From assembly GCA_001825315.1 (NCBI GenBank), contig MHVR01000009.1, positions 1 through 33,653 on the forward strand: a DNA stretch of 33,653 nucleotides, in the 5' to 3' direction. Source of the stretch: Candidatus Zambryskibacteria bacterium RIFCSPHIGHO2_02_FULL_43_14 (GTDB lineage: Bacteria > Patescibacteriota > Minisyncoccia > Phycocordibacterales > Zambryskibacteraceae). This document shows, piece by piece, positions 24,407 through 33,653 of the stretch. The first letter of the stretch is position 1, and each line of letters begins with the position of its first letter. The position numbers were made by a program, and so were the translations under genes. Below the pieces are notes generated by a model. That model did not search any database, was not told where the DNA came from, and saw nothing but the letters and a program-made list of their open reading frames with translations.

Positions 24407-25557
24407 GAAGGGCTATTGAATACCAGCATTTTATTCCCGAAAAAATTACCGAGGAATGTGACTGGAATCGTGAGGAGAAGCGAAACGTTAGCCCAAAGAT
24501 GTGACGTTAGCCCAAAGGGCGGCACGACAAACGTCGTGAGCGCATACGTCATTACACTTCCAACCACTGCCATTGTAGAGGTAATAATAATGAAGCGTAC
24601 GTAAGTCTTGGTAGTACTCGGCCGGCTATCCTTGAACACCCAGTGCTTGTTCAAAAAAAACGCATTAAGGATAGCAAGCGAAAAAGACAGAAGTACAAAA
24701 ATGGCTATCCAAAACCCCTGAACAATTCCGGTTACAAAAAGTAATAGATTGAAGACGCCCAAATTGATAAGAACACAGCTTAACGCCACGACAATATACC
24801 TCAACATTTCGCGATGTAGACCTCCTTCTCGTATATGGAAGACAACGAACATCTGATAGATATTCTTAAATACGTGAGGAATGCGCTTGACGATATTCAC
24901 GCGCGCCTCGCGCGTTTCTTCGATCTTTATGGGAATTTCCCGGATGACTAGCCCCGAGCGTTCTGTGCGAATCACCAGCTCAGAGGCAAGCATATCCTTG
25001 CCCGTGACGCAGTCTCGGACAACGCTCTCGACCTTCACGCGACGCCAGGCCTTGAGGCCGTGGGTATCGGTGCCCTTAAATCCTAACAGAACTCGCAGGA
25101 GCGCATTGACACACCAGGTGGCAAATCGTCGAAACCAAGGGCGCTTATCTGCCCCTGCGGCAAGCGTCTTTGACCCAATAATCATGTCTATGGTCGAGTC
25201 AACCGCAAGAATACCGATTGCCTCGTTGTAAAAATCAAAGTTGCCAATATCTATTTCATCATTGACAATTAATTCGCCTCGTGCGGCAAGCGCGCCCGTT
25301 TTAAGAGCGAGACCGTAATCACCGTGGCCGGGACTACCAACCCGTAAGCCTCGTACCGTTTTGAACTTGCGCTCCAATCCCTGTATTAGTCCCCATGTCT
25401 CGTCCCGACTCCCATTCTCGACAAGTAGGAGTTCGTAATGGAAACCACGTCCATCCAAATAATTAATGATGGCTTGTGCTGCGGAGACAATAATCTCGGC
25501 CTCGTTGTAAACGGGGATGACAACAGAGATATATAGCTGGTTTCTCATGTTGCTCAT
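24403..25557 (-). CDS. GT2 glycosyltransferase (DPM1-like) fused to C-terminal GtrA-like membrane domain
   Basis: ISVVIPVYNEAEIIVSAAQAIINYL...LLVENGSRDETWGLI; C-terminal four-TM region with YIVVALSCVLINLGVFNLLLFVTGIV... and FLNKHWVFKDS. Confidence 0.88.
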   Translation of the reverse strand: MSNMRNQLYISVVIPVYNEAEIIVSAAQAIINYLDGRGFHYELLLVENGSRDETWGLIQGLERKFKTVRGLRVGSPGHGDYGLALKTGALAARGELIVNDEIDIGNFDFYNEAIGILAVDSTIDMIIGSKTLAAGADKRPWFRRFATWCVNALLRVLLGFKGTDTHGLKAWRRVKVESVVRDCVTGKDMLASELVIRTERSGLVIREIPIKIEETREARVNIVKRIPHVFKNIYQMFVVFHIREGGLHREMLRYIVVALSCVLINLGVFNLLLFVTGIVQGFWIAIFVLLSFSLAILNAFFLNKHWVFKDSRPSTTKTYVRFIIITSTMAVVGSVMTYALTTFVVPPFGLTSHLWANVSLLLTIPVTFLGNFFGNKMLVFNSPS

Positions 25558-26879
25558 ATATTGGATATCTTACTGGCGACATCCCGACCCATAATGAGCG
25601 CATCTTCCGTAGAAGAGTAATTCCACACACCCCAGCGTCCAATGGAATGAACCCCATTTTTTGCAAAAGTCTTCAAGATTATGGGAACAGCTTTGGAATG
25701 GTTTTGATCATAGATGACGTACGCGTATTTGATAAATTTTGGCGATACGAACTGAATATCGGCTTTCCCATTTATAAGCCGCATTTCCTTGAGTCCATCT
25801 ATGATTTTGGATAGCATTCTTTTGTTATAGCGGCGGGAAGATAGTTCTACACACAAGGAACTTTTTTCTTTAGGGGCATTCAGGGAGGAAAGGTTGCTAT
25901 AAATAGTGACACGATAAAACGGCACCTTGGGAGACGGCACATAGCACCAATGGTATTTCTGCCGCGCGGGAACATTGAGAGCGATATCGAGATATGGGAG
26001 TGGCCGACATTTAAGGAGTTTGGCATTTTTGGCAAGCGCCAAAGAAGGCTTCCGTACGCTTCTTGCGAGTTCCGGCAAGGGAATCGTGCTCACTAGGTGC
26101 TGATATCGCACGCGTTCACCAGTAGAAAGTGTTGCAATTTTCTTTTCTAGGTCAACGGAACGCAAAGCGACGTCGAATTCGACAGTATGAGGAGGAAGCG
26201 CCGCGTGGATGCGTTCCGCCATCTCTCCGGCACCCCGCGTGGGATAGAAGAAACTAGTGTTGTAACCGAGCTTGCAGTCTGGATTTAGTTTTGCTCCCGC
26301 GAGCACATCCTCCTTCTTTGGTATAGGAACGAATCGTTCGCCCCATTTGGCTGTCATTTGCTTCGGATGGACACCCCAAATCTTTTCGTTATAAGGAATC
26401 ATGAAGTGTTTAGCAAAGCCCTTCCCGAAGTGTTTATAAATGAAATCTTCCGCCGTCCTTACTTTTTTATTTGGAGGATGCTCTAGAACCTTGAGATACT
26501 CTTCGATACATTCACGAGCAACTTCTTCCGGCAAACCGTAGGTATTGGCTTGGAACGGATAACGGGTATAAACACCAAAGGACCAAACACGGCATACGCG
26601 ATCGATAAGCGGCAACTTTCCCTTAAAAAGGTCGTCGACAATCCACTGCTTGATTGAATTATCACGCAGATGAAACACATGTATCACAGAATCGAAACGG
26701 AATCCTCGCTCCTCGCAGGTTTTTGTAAGACCACCAACACGACCCGTTGCTTCGACGAGGCGAATTGTTTTACCTGAATCACGCAGATGCCACGCCGTAG
26801 AAAGGCCGGCAGGACCGGCCCCTACAATCAAGACATCACAACTAGACTCAGAACGTAAGATGCGTTTTACCATTATCAT
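25554..26879 (-). CDS. FAD-dependent oxidoreductase (amine oxidase / UDP-galactopyranose mutase-like)
   Basis: DVLIVGAGPAGLSTAWHLRDSGKTIRLVEATGRVGGLTKTCEERGFRFDSVIHVFHL; FMIPYNEKIWGVHPKQM. Confidence 0.85.
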   Translation of the reverse strand: MIMVKRILRSESSCDVLIVGAGPAGLSTAWHLRDSGKTIRLVEATGRVGGLTKTCEERGFRFDSVIHVFHLRDNSIKQWIVDDLFKGKLPLIDRVCRVWSFGVYTRYPFQANTYGLPEEVARECIEEYLKVLEHPPNKKVRTAEDFIYKHFGKGFAKHFMIPYNEKIWGVHPKQMTAKWGERFVPIPKKEDVLAGAKLNPDCKLGYNTSFFYPTRGAGEMAERIHAALPPHTVEFDVALRSVDLEKKIATLSTGERVRYQHLVSTIPLPELARSVRKPSLALAKNAKLLKCRPLPYLDIALNVPARQKYHWCYVPSPKVPFYRVTIYSNLSSLNAPKEKSSLCVELSSRRYNKRMLSKIIDGLKEMRLINGKADIQFVSPKFIKYAYVIYDQNHSKAVPIILKTFAKNGVHSIGRWGVWNYSSTEDALIMGRDVASKISNI

Positions 26880-26881
26880 AA

Positions 26882-27847
26882 TTATTTGATATGGTAAGTA
26901 GCCAGGCGTCGACGAAAATCGTCTGTGGTAATTTTCAACCCCGTTTGCAAATCCGTATTACAGTCCCAACCCAAAGCTCTCACTTTATCCAAAACAGGCA
27001 TGCGACTATTATGATCGTGCGTGGCACGTGGGGTAAAAATAATCTTACTCTCTGATTTGGTGGATTGTATTATTTCTTTAGCCAGATCGAGCATGCTTAT
27101 CGCTTTGTCACTACCAAGATTATAAGCTTCTCCAACATTACCCTTCTCCATCACCAAACAGAGTCCTTTGATTAGATCATCGACGAAACACATCGTACGC
27201 ATTTGACTTCCTTCCCCATGCACAGTGATAGATTCGCCAGTGAGAGCCTGCATTAAGAAAACAGGTACGACTCGGAAATCATCCAGAGACATCTTCGGCC
27301 CATAGATATTAAACAATCTAACGATAGTGGCCTTCAGTTTGTATTTACGAACCGAATGCATGACAAGTGTTTCAGAGAAGCGTTTGCCTTCTTCATAGTT
27401 GGCCCTCCAGCCAATAGGGTCAACATTGCCTGTATAGTCTTCTCTCTGGACAGGCACTTCTGATTCACCATAGATTTCCGAAGAACTGGTAAAAAGGAAC
27501 CGGGCATCGTGTTCGCGAGCGACATGCAAAATATTTTTTGTACCATTAGAACAGGCCTCTAATATCTCTTCGCCCAAAATTTCTATATTCGGCACGCCAG
27601 TCGGGCAAGCCAGGTGGAAAATTTGATCAAATTTGACCCCCTGGTCAAAACAAAACTTTAGAAAATCTTCTGTTTCGATACCACAGTTAGCGAAGATGAA
27701 ATTCTTATCTTGTCTCAAATTATCAATATTTTCTGGCTTGCCGGTGGAGAAGTCATCGACAGCCCATACTTGGTGGCCGTCTTTGAGCAATTTAGTACTC
27801 AAGTTTGAGCCGATAAATCCTGCCGCACCTGCAATTAAAATTTTCAT
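26882..27847 (-). CDS. NAD-dependent epimerase/dehydratase (extended SDR, UDP-glucuronate decarboxylase-like)
   Basis: MKILIAGAAGFIGSNLSTKLLKDGHQVWAVDDFSTGKPENIDNL, FHLACPTGVPN, TSSSEIYGES, YEEGKRFSETL, RLFNIYGPKM. Confidence 0.9.
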   Translation of the reverse strand: MKILIAGAAGFIGSNLSTKLLKDGHQVWAVDDFSTGKPENIDNLRQDKNFIFANCGIETEDFLKFCFDQGVKFDQIFHLACPTGVPNIEILGEEILEACSNGTKNILHVAREHDARFLFTSSSEIYGESEVPVQREDYTGNVDPIGWRANYEEGKRFSETLVMHSVRKYKLKATIVRLFNIYGPKMSLDDFRVVPVFLMQALTGESITVHGEGSQMRTMCFVDDLIKGLCLVMEKGNVGEAYNLGSDKAISMLDLAKEIIQSTKSESKIIFTPRATHDHNSRMPVLDKVRALGWDCNTDLQTGLKITTDDFRRRLATYHIK

Positions 27848-27866
27848 AATTAATAATTTATCTTCA

Positions 27867-29930
27867 TTAGAGGATACTTCCTTTAATCTTATAAATCCTA
27901 ATAAATTTTTCTCCCTCTCTGACTTGAAAGACGAGGTCTAGCTCATTCTTCTTAATACACATCGCTTCCATACCTTCTCGCCACTCTTCGTCAACATACA
28001 AGTAATGATAATGTAGCTCCCGCAAAATGCCAGCATCGCAGTTCTTGCTGGCTTCGCTGAACAAAGCGAATTTATCTTGCGCAGGCACTCCGGCCACAGT
28101 AGTATTAGTGTCACTTTCAATCTTATAAGTTGGGGCCATTCTGCCAGTATTAAAGATAAAGAGGCAGTTAGGGGCGCCATAGGCTCCACAGTCGGCGTGG
28201 GTGTCTTTAATAATAAGGAAGAGATCGTGTATGGTAGTGTTCTTTTTGATCCAAGCATAGGCAGCCGCTTCTGGAGTGTCAACTTGAGCAAAAAATTTTG
28301 CGTTTGGACTACTCCACGTTAAACCAGGAGGATTGCCAAAGACTGACCACACCGTATGAGTCCAGATACCTTGCGCCATTAGGACAAAAGCGAGGAACAA
28401 AAGAATTCCTTTGAGCAAAGGTTTGTGCGTGCGTAGGTATCGAGTTGCCAAAAACAAGCCAACGGCCAAACCTCCAAACAACGGCACCGGATTAAAGAAC
28501 TTTACCAACTGGACAGCCAAGTCTGGTAAATCCGAGGCGACGAACAAGGGGATAAAGAAAAATAAAAGTAACAAGCCTGTTAGAAATAGAGCCAGCTCTA
28601 AACGCTGTTTGAACAGAAAAATAAGAGCCGGGACGATTACCGCAAGCAGTAATATAAATTCCGCAAGGAATCGAGAGTCGTACACTGGTTTGTCGTCATA
28701 CAGCAACCAAGGTGTGCCGACCTTAAAAGAATGGGTGGAAATACTTGTGGTACTGCTTGTATATAAAATCGAATCGTATGCTCGTTCGTCAGAGGATGGA
28801 TGGAATTGCTGAATAACAGCTGAACGCAAGAGCCCTCCTTGGAAAAAGGCTATAGGCAAAGCTATTGCCAAAATAACGAATGAAGTAACAAAAACTTTTT
28901 TTACATTCACTGAGTCTCCCTTAAAGAAGGAGAAGAACGGGAAAATAAATATGATAATGCACAAAACCACAAAGTATGGTTCCGAAACAATGGCCAGTAA
29001 TGCGAGCAAAAATCCGCCCGCAAGGAAAGCGGCTATGAAGTGACTTTTATTCTCCCTCTGTAATAGGAAAAAGTACAAATACACAATCGCCAACGTCAAA
29101 GCCAAAGCCATCGCGCCCCAATGCATATTAACAACAGAATTTATCACCGGAGTAGTATATTCTCCCACGATGGCATCGGAGACGAACTTAAACGGAGCCT
29201 GGATGTTTTGCCCTAAAATAAACTTTTGATATAACCCCGATATACCGCTAAAAATGTTGAAGAAAACAAGGGACCCCGCGTACATCATTGATATCGAAGA
29301 AAAGAACGCTACAAAAAATTGTCCAGGAAAAAATAACAGAACAAGAAGAAAACCAAAAAGAAAAAGGGCGCCGCTCAAGATCGCCCTTTCAAGAGCGTAG
29401 GCCACATAGAGAGGAACAGTAGTTACTTTATAGGTAGCGGCGGCAAAGAGATCCGGGGCGTAATGATAGCGAAGCGGATCTGTTGGATTGAATATCTCCA
29501 CGGGAGGAAAATTCCCTTCGGCTATGGTTGCCGCCGTAGGCTCGCGAGTAGAGGCCCTATCCATCGGGTGGCGAAAAGAGATGAGGCCGACAGAGAGAGT
29601 CAAAAATAAAGCAAAGAAAAGAAGTACCTTTCTCCACGGGATACTAACACTCCACTCCAAAGGTCTTTGGTCACCAAAAATCTGAAGTCGTCGAGCGAGA
29701 AAGCAAGTGGATGCGAACAAGAGGAAGACGAGTAATACGAGATAAAATACCGTTTGTATGGGTATAAACAAGCCCATTATGTTTATAAAAAACACGTATA
29801 GTCCGATACCAAAAATTCCTGCGAAGGCAATCAAATGCTCGATGCGATGCTCGTTTAAAATAGAGCGACTAAGTTGCCAACCGAAAAAGAAAAGGGTTGA
29901 AAAAAATGCAATGGCTAAAATAATTGTCAT
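27867..29930 (-). CDS. Large polytopic membrane protein, GT-C-like candidate
   Basis: Many TM segments; soluble loop RHPMDRASTREPTAATIAEGNFPPVEIFNPTDPLRYHYAPDLFAA and C-terminal globular domain. Confidence 0.55.
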   Translation of the reverse strand: MTIILAIAFFSTLFFFGWQLSRSILNEHRIEHLIAFAGIFGIGLYVFFINIMGLFIPIQTVFYLVLLVFLLFASTCFLARRLQIFGDQRPLEWSVSIPWRKVLLFFALFLTLSVGLISFRHPMDRASTREPTAATIAEGNFPPVEIFNPTDPLRYHYAPDLFAAATYKVTTVPLYVAYALERAILSGALFLFGFLLVLLFFPGQFFVAFFSSISMMYAGSLVFFNIFSGISGLYQKFILGQNIQAPFKFVSDAIVGEYTTPVINSVVNMHWGAMALALTLAIVYLYFFLLQRENKSHFIAAFLAGGFLLALLAIVSEPYFVVLCIIIFIFPFFSFFKGDSVNVKKVFVTSFVILAIALPIAFFQGGLLRSAVIQQFHPSSDERAYDSILYTSSTTSISTHSFKVGTPWLLYDDKPVYDSRFLAEFILLLAVIVPALIFLFKQRLELALFLTGLLLLFFFIPLFVASDLPDLAVQLVKFFNPVPLFGGLAVGLFLATRYLRTHKPLLKGILLFLAFVLMAQGIWTHTVWSVFGNPPGLTWSSPNAKFFAQVDTPEAAAYAWIKKNTTIHDLFLIIKDTHADCGAYGAPNCLFIFNTGRMAPTYKIESDTNTTVAGVPAQDKFALFSEASKNCDAGILRELHYHYLYVDEEWREGMEAMCIKKNELDLVFQVREGEKFIRIYKIKGSIL

Positions 29931-31669
29931 GGACGAAAAAGATAGATAGCGAGATCGCCGAATTCCGCCATTTTTTCCAGAAACTTATATTGATCTAGAT
30001 TCCATAATGGATCCTGCTTCTTGTCCCAGACCAGATATTCCACTTCGTATCGCGACCATACTCGTTTTAACCATTCTGGCTTCGTAGTCGAGAGTGTTGC
30101 TTTGTAGAGCGCGACGATTTCTTCAATTTTTTCATCGGGAATTGCTTCATATGAGCCAAGAAGTTCTCGATAGTGCATACCGTAGATATTCCAAGAGATG
30201 TAGTCACGTTCTTTAAAAAAGACTTCTCGAGCATCTTTGGTTCCGATTTCGCGCAGTCGATAGAATGTAAAAAGTACTTCAAAAAGCCGCTCTTTCGTGG
30301 CAGATAACGAATAGATAGCCGCTCGATGATAAAAAACATTCAAGGGAGTATAGATAACTGTCAGGTGCGAAGTTTCGTTGTTTCCAAATACTACTGCTTC
30401 TTTTCGAGCATTATTATTTAGCCATTCCATAACTGGCCCATATTTTTGTCTCTCAATGGCAATCTCATCCCCGTCACGCCCATCGTAATAGTAGGAACTA
30501 GCCTGGACAAATACACCAGTGAGAATACTTACCACAATGACAAGAGTCGCCAGTGTTTTCTTATAAAAATCTAACCCACGACGAGTAAGCAGGTGGAAAA
30601 TCACTATGAGAACAAAGACAACAGCAACAGGTTTGTGAAAGAACCAGTGATAATGAGATATTTGGAGGACTTTGCCGGTGAGGAGTTGTTGATTCATGGT
30701 TACAAAAGGAGCTAAGAGCAAGGCTAGACTAAAAAAATATTTACTTCTATCTTCTCTAGGAAATCCTAGAAGAAAGACGATTAGAGCGCCGATAACTACG
30801 AAACCAACAAATAGAGGTAAGTGAGAAGCAACAACGCCAAACCGCGCACTGGCTTCTGTGTAAACAGGATGCAATGTAGCGCTATAGAGATTCCAGCTAT
30901 ATGGGATGGCCACTAATAGTCCGCCAATAAACACACCAGTTACTTTCAAAGCCTCTTGCCACTTTTTTTGGAAGAGAAGAAATAAAACTAAAAGCCCGCC
31001 AAAGGCGTACAAATATGTCCATGAATAAAAATAGTTGTAAAAATTTAAGCCAAGAAAAATTACACTCGCCACCCCATATCGCCAATTCTTTTTCTTATAA
31101 AACAACCAGAAAGCAGTGAGAAAACTGAAGAGGAGAATGTAGACCATAGCGGGATTAACCGGCCGCGCCAGTCGCAAGAAGTTGTCTGGGCTCACGCCAT
31201 GGAGAAGTTGTGTTATGCCAAAGTAACTCAAAGCGGAGTCAGCAAGGAGAAGCAGTGCCGCGCTACATAAAGCAACAAGCCTATCTCTGGATAATAAAAA
31301 AACGAAGGCATATATTAAGAGGAAAACAACAAAAGGAAGAACTATCCTAGACAGCAAGATGGTATTGTTGATGTCGAGAGAAAACATCTTCCCCATGTAA
31401 GCCACTACCATGGAACCGAGCGGTTGAAAAAGATACGGGTTATCTTTACCATCTTTATAATAAATACTTCCAAAGTTCGAATGCCCGTCCTGCATTTCTC
31501 TTGCTCGCGCTGACCACGGAGAATCAGGTAGAAGTTCAATCCCTTGATAAATATCTTTATGGTCAAAGCGAAAATATATTTGAGGGAAAGCGGTAATCAA
31601 AGACAAAAAAACGGCAATAATAATCGCCATTTTATGCTCTCTTAAAATCTGTTTGAGTCTAAGCATCAA
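29927..31669 (-). CDS. Large polytopic membrane protein, GT-C-like candidate
   Basis: Many TM segments with extracytoplasmic loop RFDHKDIYQGIELLPDSPWSARAREMQDGHSNFGSIYYKDGKDNPYLFQPLGSMVVAYMGKMF; overlaps neighbours by 4 and 11 nt. Confidence 0.55.
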   Translation of the reverse strand: MMLRLKQILREHKMAIIIAVFLSLITAFPQIYFRFDHKDIYQGIELLPDSPWSARAREMQDGHSNFGSIYYKDGKDNPYLFQPLGSMVVAYMGKMFSLDINNTILLSRIVLPFVVFLLIYAFVFLLSRDRLVALCSAALLLLADSALSYFGITQLLHGVSPDNFLRLARPVNPAMVYILLFSFLTAFWLFYKKKNWRYGVASVIFLGLNFYNYFYSWTYLYAFGGLLVLFLLFQKKWQEALKVTGVFIGGLLVAIPYSWNLYSATLHPVYTEASARFGVVASHLPLFVGFVVIGALIVFLLGFPREDRSKYFFSLALLLAPFVTMNQQLLTGKVLQISHYHWFFHKPVAVVFVLIVIFHLLTRRGLDFYKKTLATLVIVVSILTGVFVQASSYYYDGRDGDEIAIERQKYGPVMEWLNNNARKEAVVFGNNETSHLTVIYTPLNVFYHRAAIYSLSATKERLFEVLFTFYRLREIGTKDAREVFFKERDYISWNIYGMHYRELLGSYEAIPDEKIEEIVALYKATLSTTKPEWLKRVWSRYEVEYLVWDKKQDPLWNLDQYKFLEKMAEFGDLAIYLFRP

Positions 31670-33182
31670 AAGAAAATTTACGTTTTATAATATAGGCATT
31701 GGCTTCCTCTTTCTTTTCCAAACTGGGTTTGAGCCATCGGCTGGCGATTTCCGGTATAGGAGCGTATTTCGAACTTGGCACGGCGATATAAGCCGCTTTT
31801 ACCCCAATCAATATATCATCCTGCGAGACAGCCCCGCAAATTATATCTGTAATGATCACAATCTGTGGACCGTATTCAATCGTCCTTTCAAACAGAGGAC
31901 CGAAGCCGCTTGAGTAGCTAATCATACGGGGACGCAAGAATTTTTTGACTGCTTTTTGTAAAAACGAGAAGCGGCCAAAGGTAAGCTGCCAGAGTTTGAA
32001 GGCAATAGCTGTCTTGGTTTCAAGCAGAGGCTCTCTTATTTTTTTCATCGCACCAGTCACTCGCAAGCAACCTTTTTTGAAAGACACAGAATTCTCACGA
32101 TCTAAAATGCCAGCTGAACAGTTACCCTTCGATGTTTTAATCTCAAGACCGCTGTCATAATAAACTTTATCGCCAGCGTATAATCTAAAAGAACCGCCCT
32201 TTTTCCCGTTAGCAACTAAAAAGTAGTGTTCGTTTACCACTCGAAGAAGAGAACTTTCTGGGAAATAGTTTTCGCCGAGAGACGGTGTAGTCATTTGTGG
32301 TGTTATTTGCAATCCAGTCTCAATCCAATTATAGAGAATGTAGCAAAGATACCGGTCATCAAGATGAGAGGGCTTGATTGCACACAAATAAGGAAGTGCT
32401 GGAGACGGAATAATATATTCGGTGTTTCGAGACATGTATTCACCGCCGGCGGTATGATCTGGATTAATGAAAAGTCTAACAAAAGATTTTGCCCTCTCAA
32501 TTGGTTCATCAACCTTTTTTGACCCTGTTAGAGCTTTGTATTTAGAAAGATAACTTATGGTTAAAGTAAGATAGCCAATGTCAGGGCCACCATATTCACT
32601 CCACCAACCTTCACTCTCCTGTTTTTCTAAAAATTTACTAAGTAGGAGATCCACATTTTTATTAGCTGAAGCTATAGCAAAAATAGCTCCGGAAACCTGA
32701 TTCAAAACAGTTTCCTCGTCTGTGTTTAATAGAAATAGCACTGCCTTTTCAATAGTATTAGAAATAATATATTCCTCCTCAAACTCAACCCGATTTTCTT
32801 TAAATAACTTATGGGTCTGCGATAGAGCGGCAGTGACAAAAGCTGTGGCGACATAAGAACCTTCATTTATATACCACTCATCAAACGAACCGTTTGACTT
32901 TTGAAGTCCAGCTGTAAATCGAAGTCCTGCTCGAATCCATTCCAATACTTTTTCATCTTGATAATAAATATTACCTTCAAAATTGGAGAAGTAGAGAAGC
33001 GTCAAAGTATAAACTGCTTCTTGATAGCGAGCAGAACTTATATCGTTAGTGCGATAATGCCAGTAAGCGCGGTCAAAAGATCCATAGGAACGAGAGGATT
33101 GATTACGATTAAGTTGCCCGAGAAACCTAGGTATCTCTCCTAGCGCCAACTCGAGGAACTGATTACTTTTTATTTGCGACAT
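31659..33182 (-). CDS. Alpha/alpha-toroid plus beta-sandwich-like protein of unknown function
   Basis: Likely start MSQIKSNQFLELALGEIPRFLGQLNRNQ at 33182. Repeated helical GSFDEWYINEGSYVATAFVTAALS, GWWSEYGGPDIGYLTLTISYLSKYKAL, then beta-rich C-terminal half. Confidence 0.65.
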   Translation of the reverse strand: MSQIKSNQFLELALGEIPRFLGQLNRNQSSRSYGSFDRAYWHYRTNDISSARYQEAVYTLTLLYFSNFEGNIYYQDEKVLEWIRAGLRFTAGLQKSNGSFDEWYINEGSYVATAFVTAALSQTHKLFKENRVEFEEEYIISNTIEKAVLFLLNTDEETVLNQVSGAIFAIASANKNVDLLLSKFLEKQESEGWWSEYGGPDIGYLTLTISYLSKYKALTGSKKVDEPIERAKSFVRLFINPDHTAGGEYMSRNTEYIIPSPALPYLCAIKPSHLDDRYLCYILYNWIETGLQITPQMTTPSLGENYFPESSLLRVVNEHYFLVANGKKGGSFRLYAGDKVYYDSGLEIKTSKGNCSAGILDRENSVSFKKGCLRVTGAMKKIREPLLETKTAIAFKLWQLTFGRFSFLQKAVKKFLRPRMISYSSGFGPLFERTIEYGPQIVIITDIICGAVSQDDILIGVKAAYIAVPSSKYAPIPEIASRWLKPSLEKKEEANAYIIKRKFSFDA

Positions 33183-33653
33183 CGAATTACAGCTACAGAA
33201 CCAAGTACTCCGCAACGACTTAAACCCTGTAAAGATAGTATTTTATCAATACTTGAACTTATAAAATCTTTTCTACGATCGCGGTGGAGATAACTAGATC
33301 CTTCGCTCTTAATATATTGTACGATCATTTGATAAAGTTGTTCAAAGAAACTTGGAAAAGCGAAGTGTCCGTGCCAAGAAATATTATCAAAAGAAGCATT
33401 TCTAGCCAACTTAATTACATGACTAACGCTTATCGGTCGGTACGGGCCAAAAAAGGAATAAATACCAGTTCTTCTAATATCTTCACCGAAAATAAGTCGT
33501 AATGATGTTAGAAATAACGAAAAGAGTGAAATTCTGCGACGAGCAACAATGATTAATTCGCCACCACTCGGAAGAGTTGCATAAGCTTGCTTAAGAAGTC
33601 TTTGTAAAATATTATCCGAAAGTCGTTCAGCTTTGTATATTAAAGTTATAGTT
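33170..33653 (-). CDS. Partial SAM-dependent methyltransferase-like protein (5' end outside window)
   Basis: Reverse strand ...SDNILQRLLKQAYATLPSGGELIIVARRRISLFSLFLTSLRLIFGEDIRRTGIYSFFGPYRPISVSHVIKLARNASFDNISW...GSVAVIRCRK*; C-terminal half pattern only. Confidence 0.55.
   Translation of the reverse strand, partial: TITLIYKAERLSDNILQRLLKQAYATLPSGGELIIVARRRISLFSLFLTSLRLIFGEDIRRTGIYSFFGPYRPISVSHVIKLARNASFDNISWHGHFAFPSFFEQLYQMIVQYIKSEGSSYLHRDRRKDFISSSIDKILSLQGLSRCGVLGSVAVIRCRK

Noticed and set aside
1-33653. tRNA, rRNA or transposase genes
   Set aside because: No cloverleaf, rRNA core motif or transposase signature was recognised on visual reading; a tRNAscan/Infernal run would be decisive.

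Overview
The window looks like a Patescibacteria/CPR (Parcubacteria-like) chromosome segment. This lineage call is inferred from gene content and style, not tested. From left to right it carries: (1) a minus-strand open-ended ORF (about 2813 to 1), absent from the supplied ORF track, encoding a surface/adhesin-like protein interrupted by a complete 355-codon intein/Hint element; (2) a small MerR/excisionase-like HTH gene with a truncated relic copy upstream; (3) gatB and obgE; (4) a winged-helix + Cas2-like (PaaX-type) regulator bracketed by copies of a 34-bp palindrome; (5) a minus-strand run of a Phd/RelE-type toxin-antitoxin pair, a DedA/VTT membrane protein, a thioredoxin-like protein, a DsbB-like protein and a MYG1-like protein; (6) secA; and (7) a large envelope-polysaccharide locus from about 12.4 kb to the end. 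That locus contains an O-antigen ligase with TPRs, a flippase, methyltransferases, a polysaccharide deacetylase, a KdsB-like cytidylyltransferase, GT-B-type proteins, a DAHP synthase, a KdsC-like phosphatase, GT4, GT2-GtrA, an FAD oxidoreductase, an NAD-epimerase, two polytopic membrane proteins and an alpha/alpha-toroid-like protein. The strongest candidates for something undescribed are the DAHP synthase + KdsC-like + KdsB-like set, which could make and CMP-activate a seven-carbon 3-deoxy-ulosonic acid, and the intein with an unidentified inserted domain in a surface protein. All assignments come from reading the sequence by eye; no database search was run.
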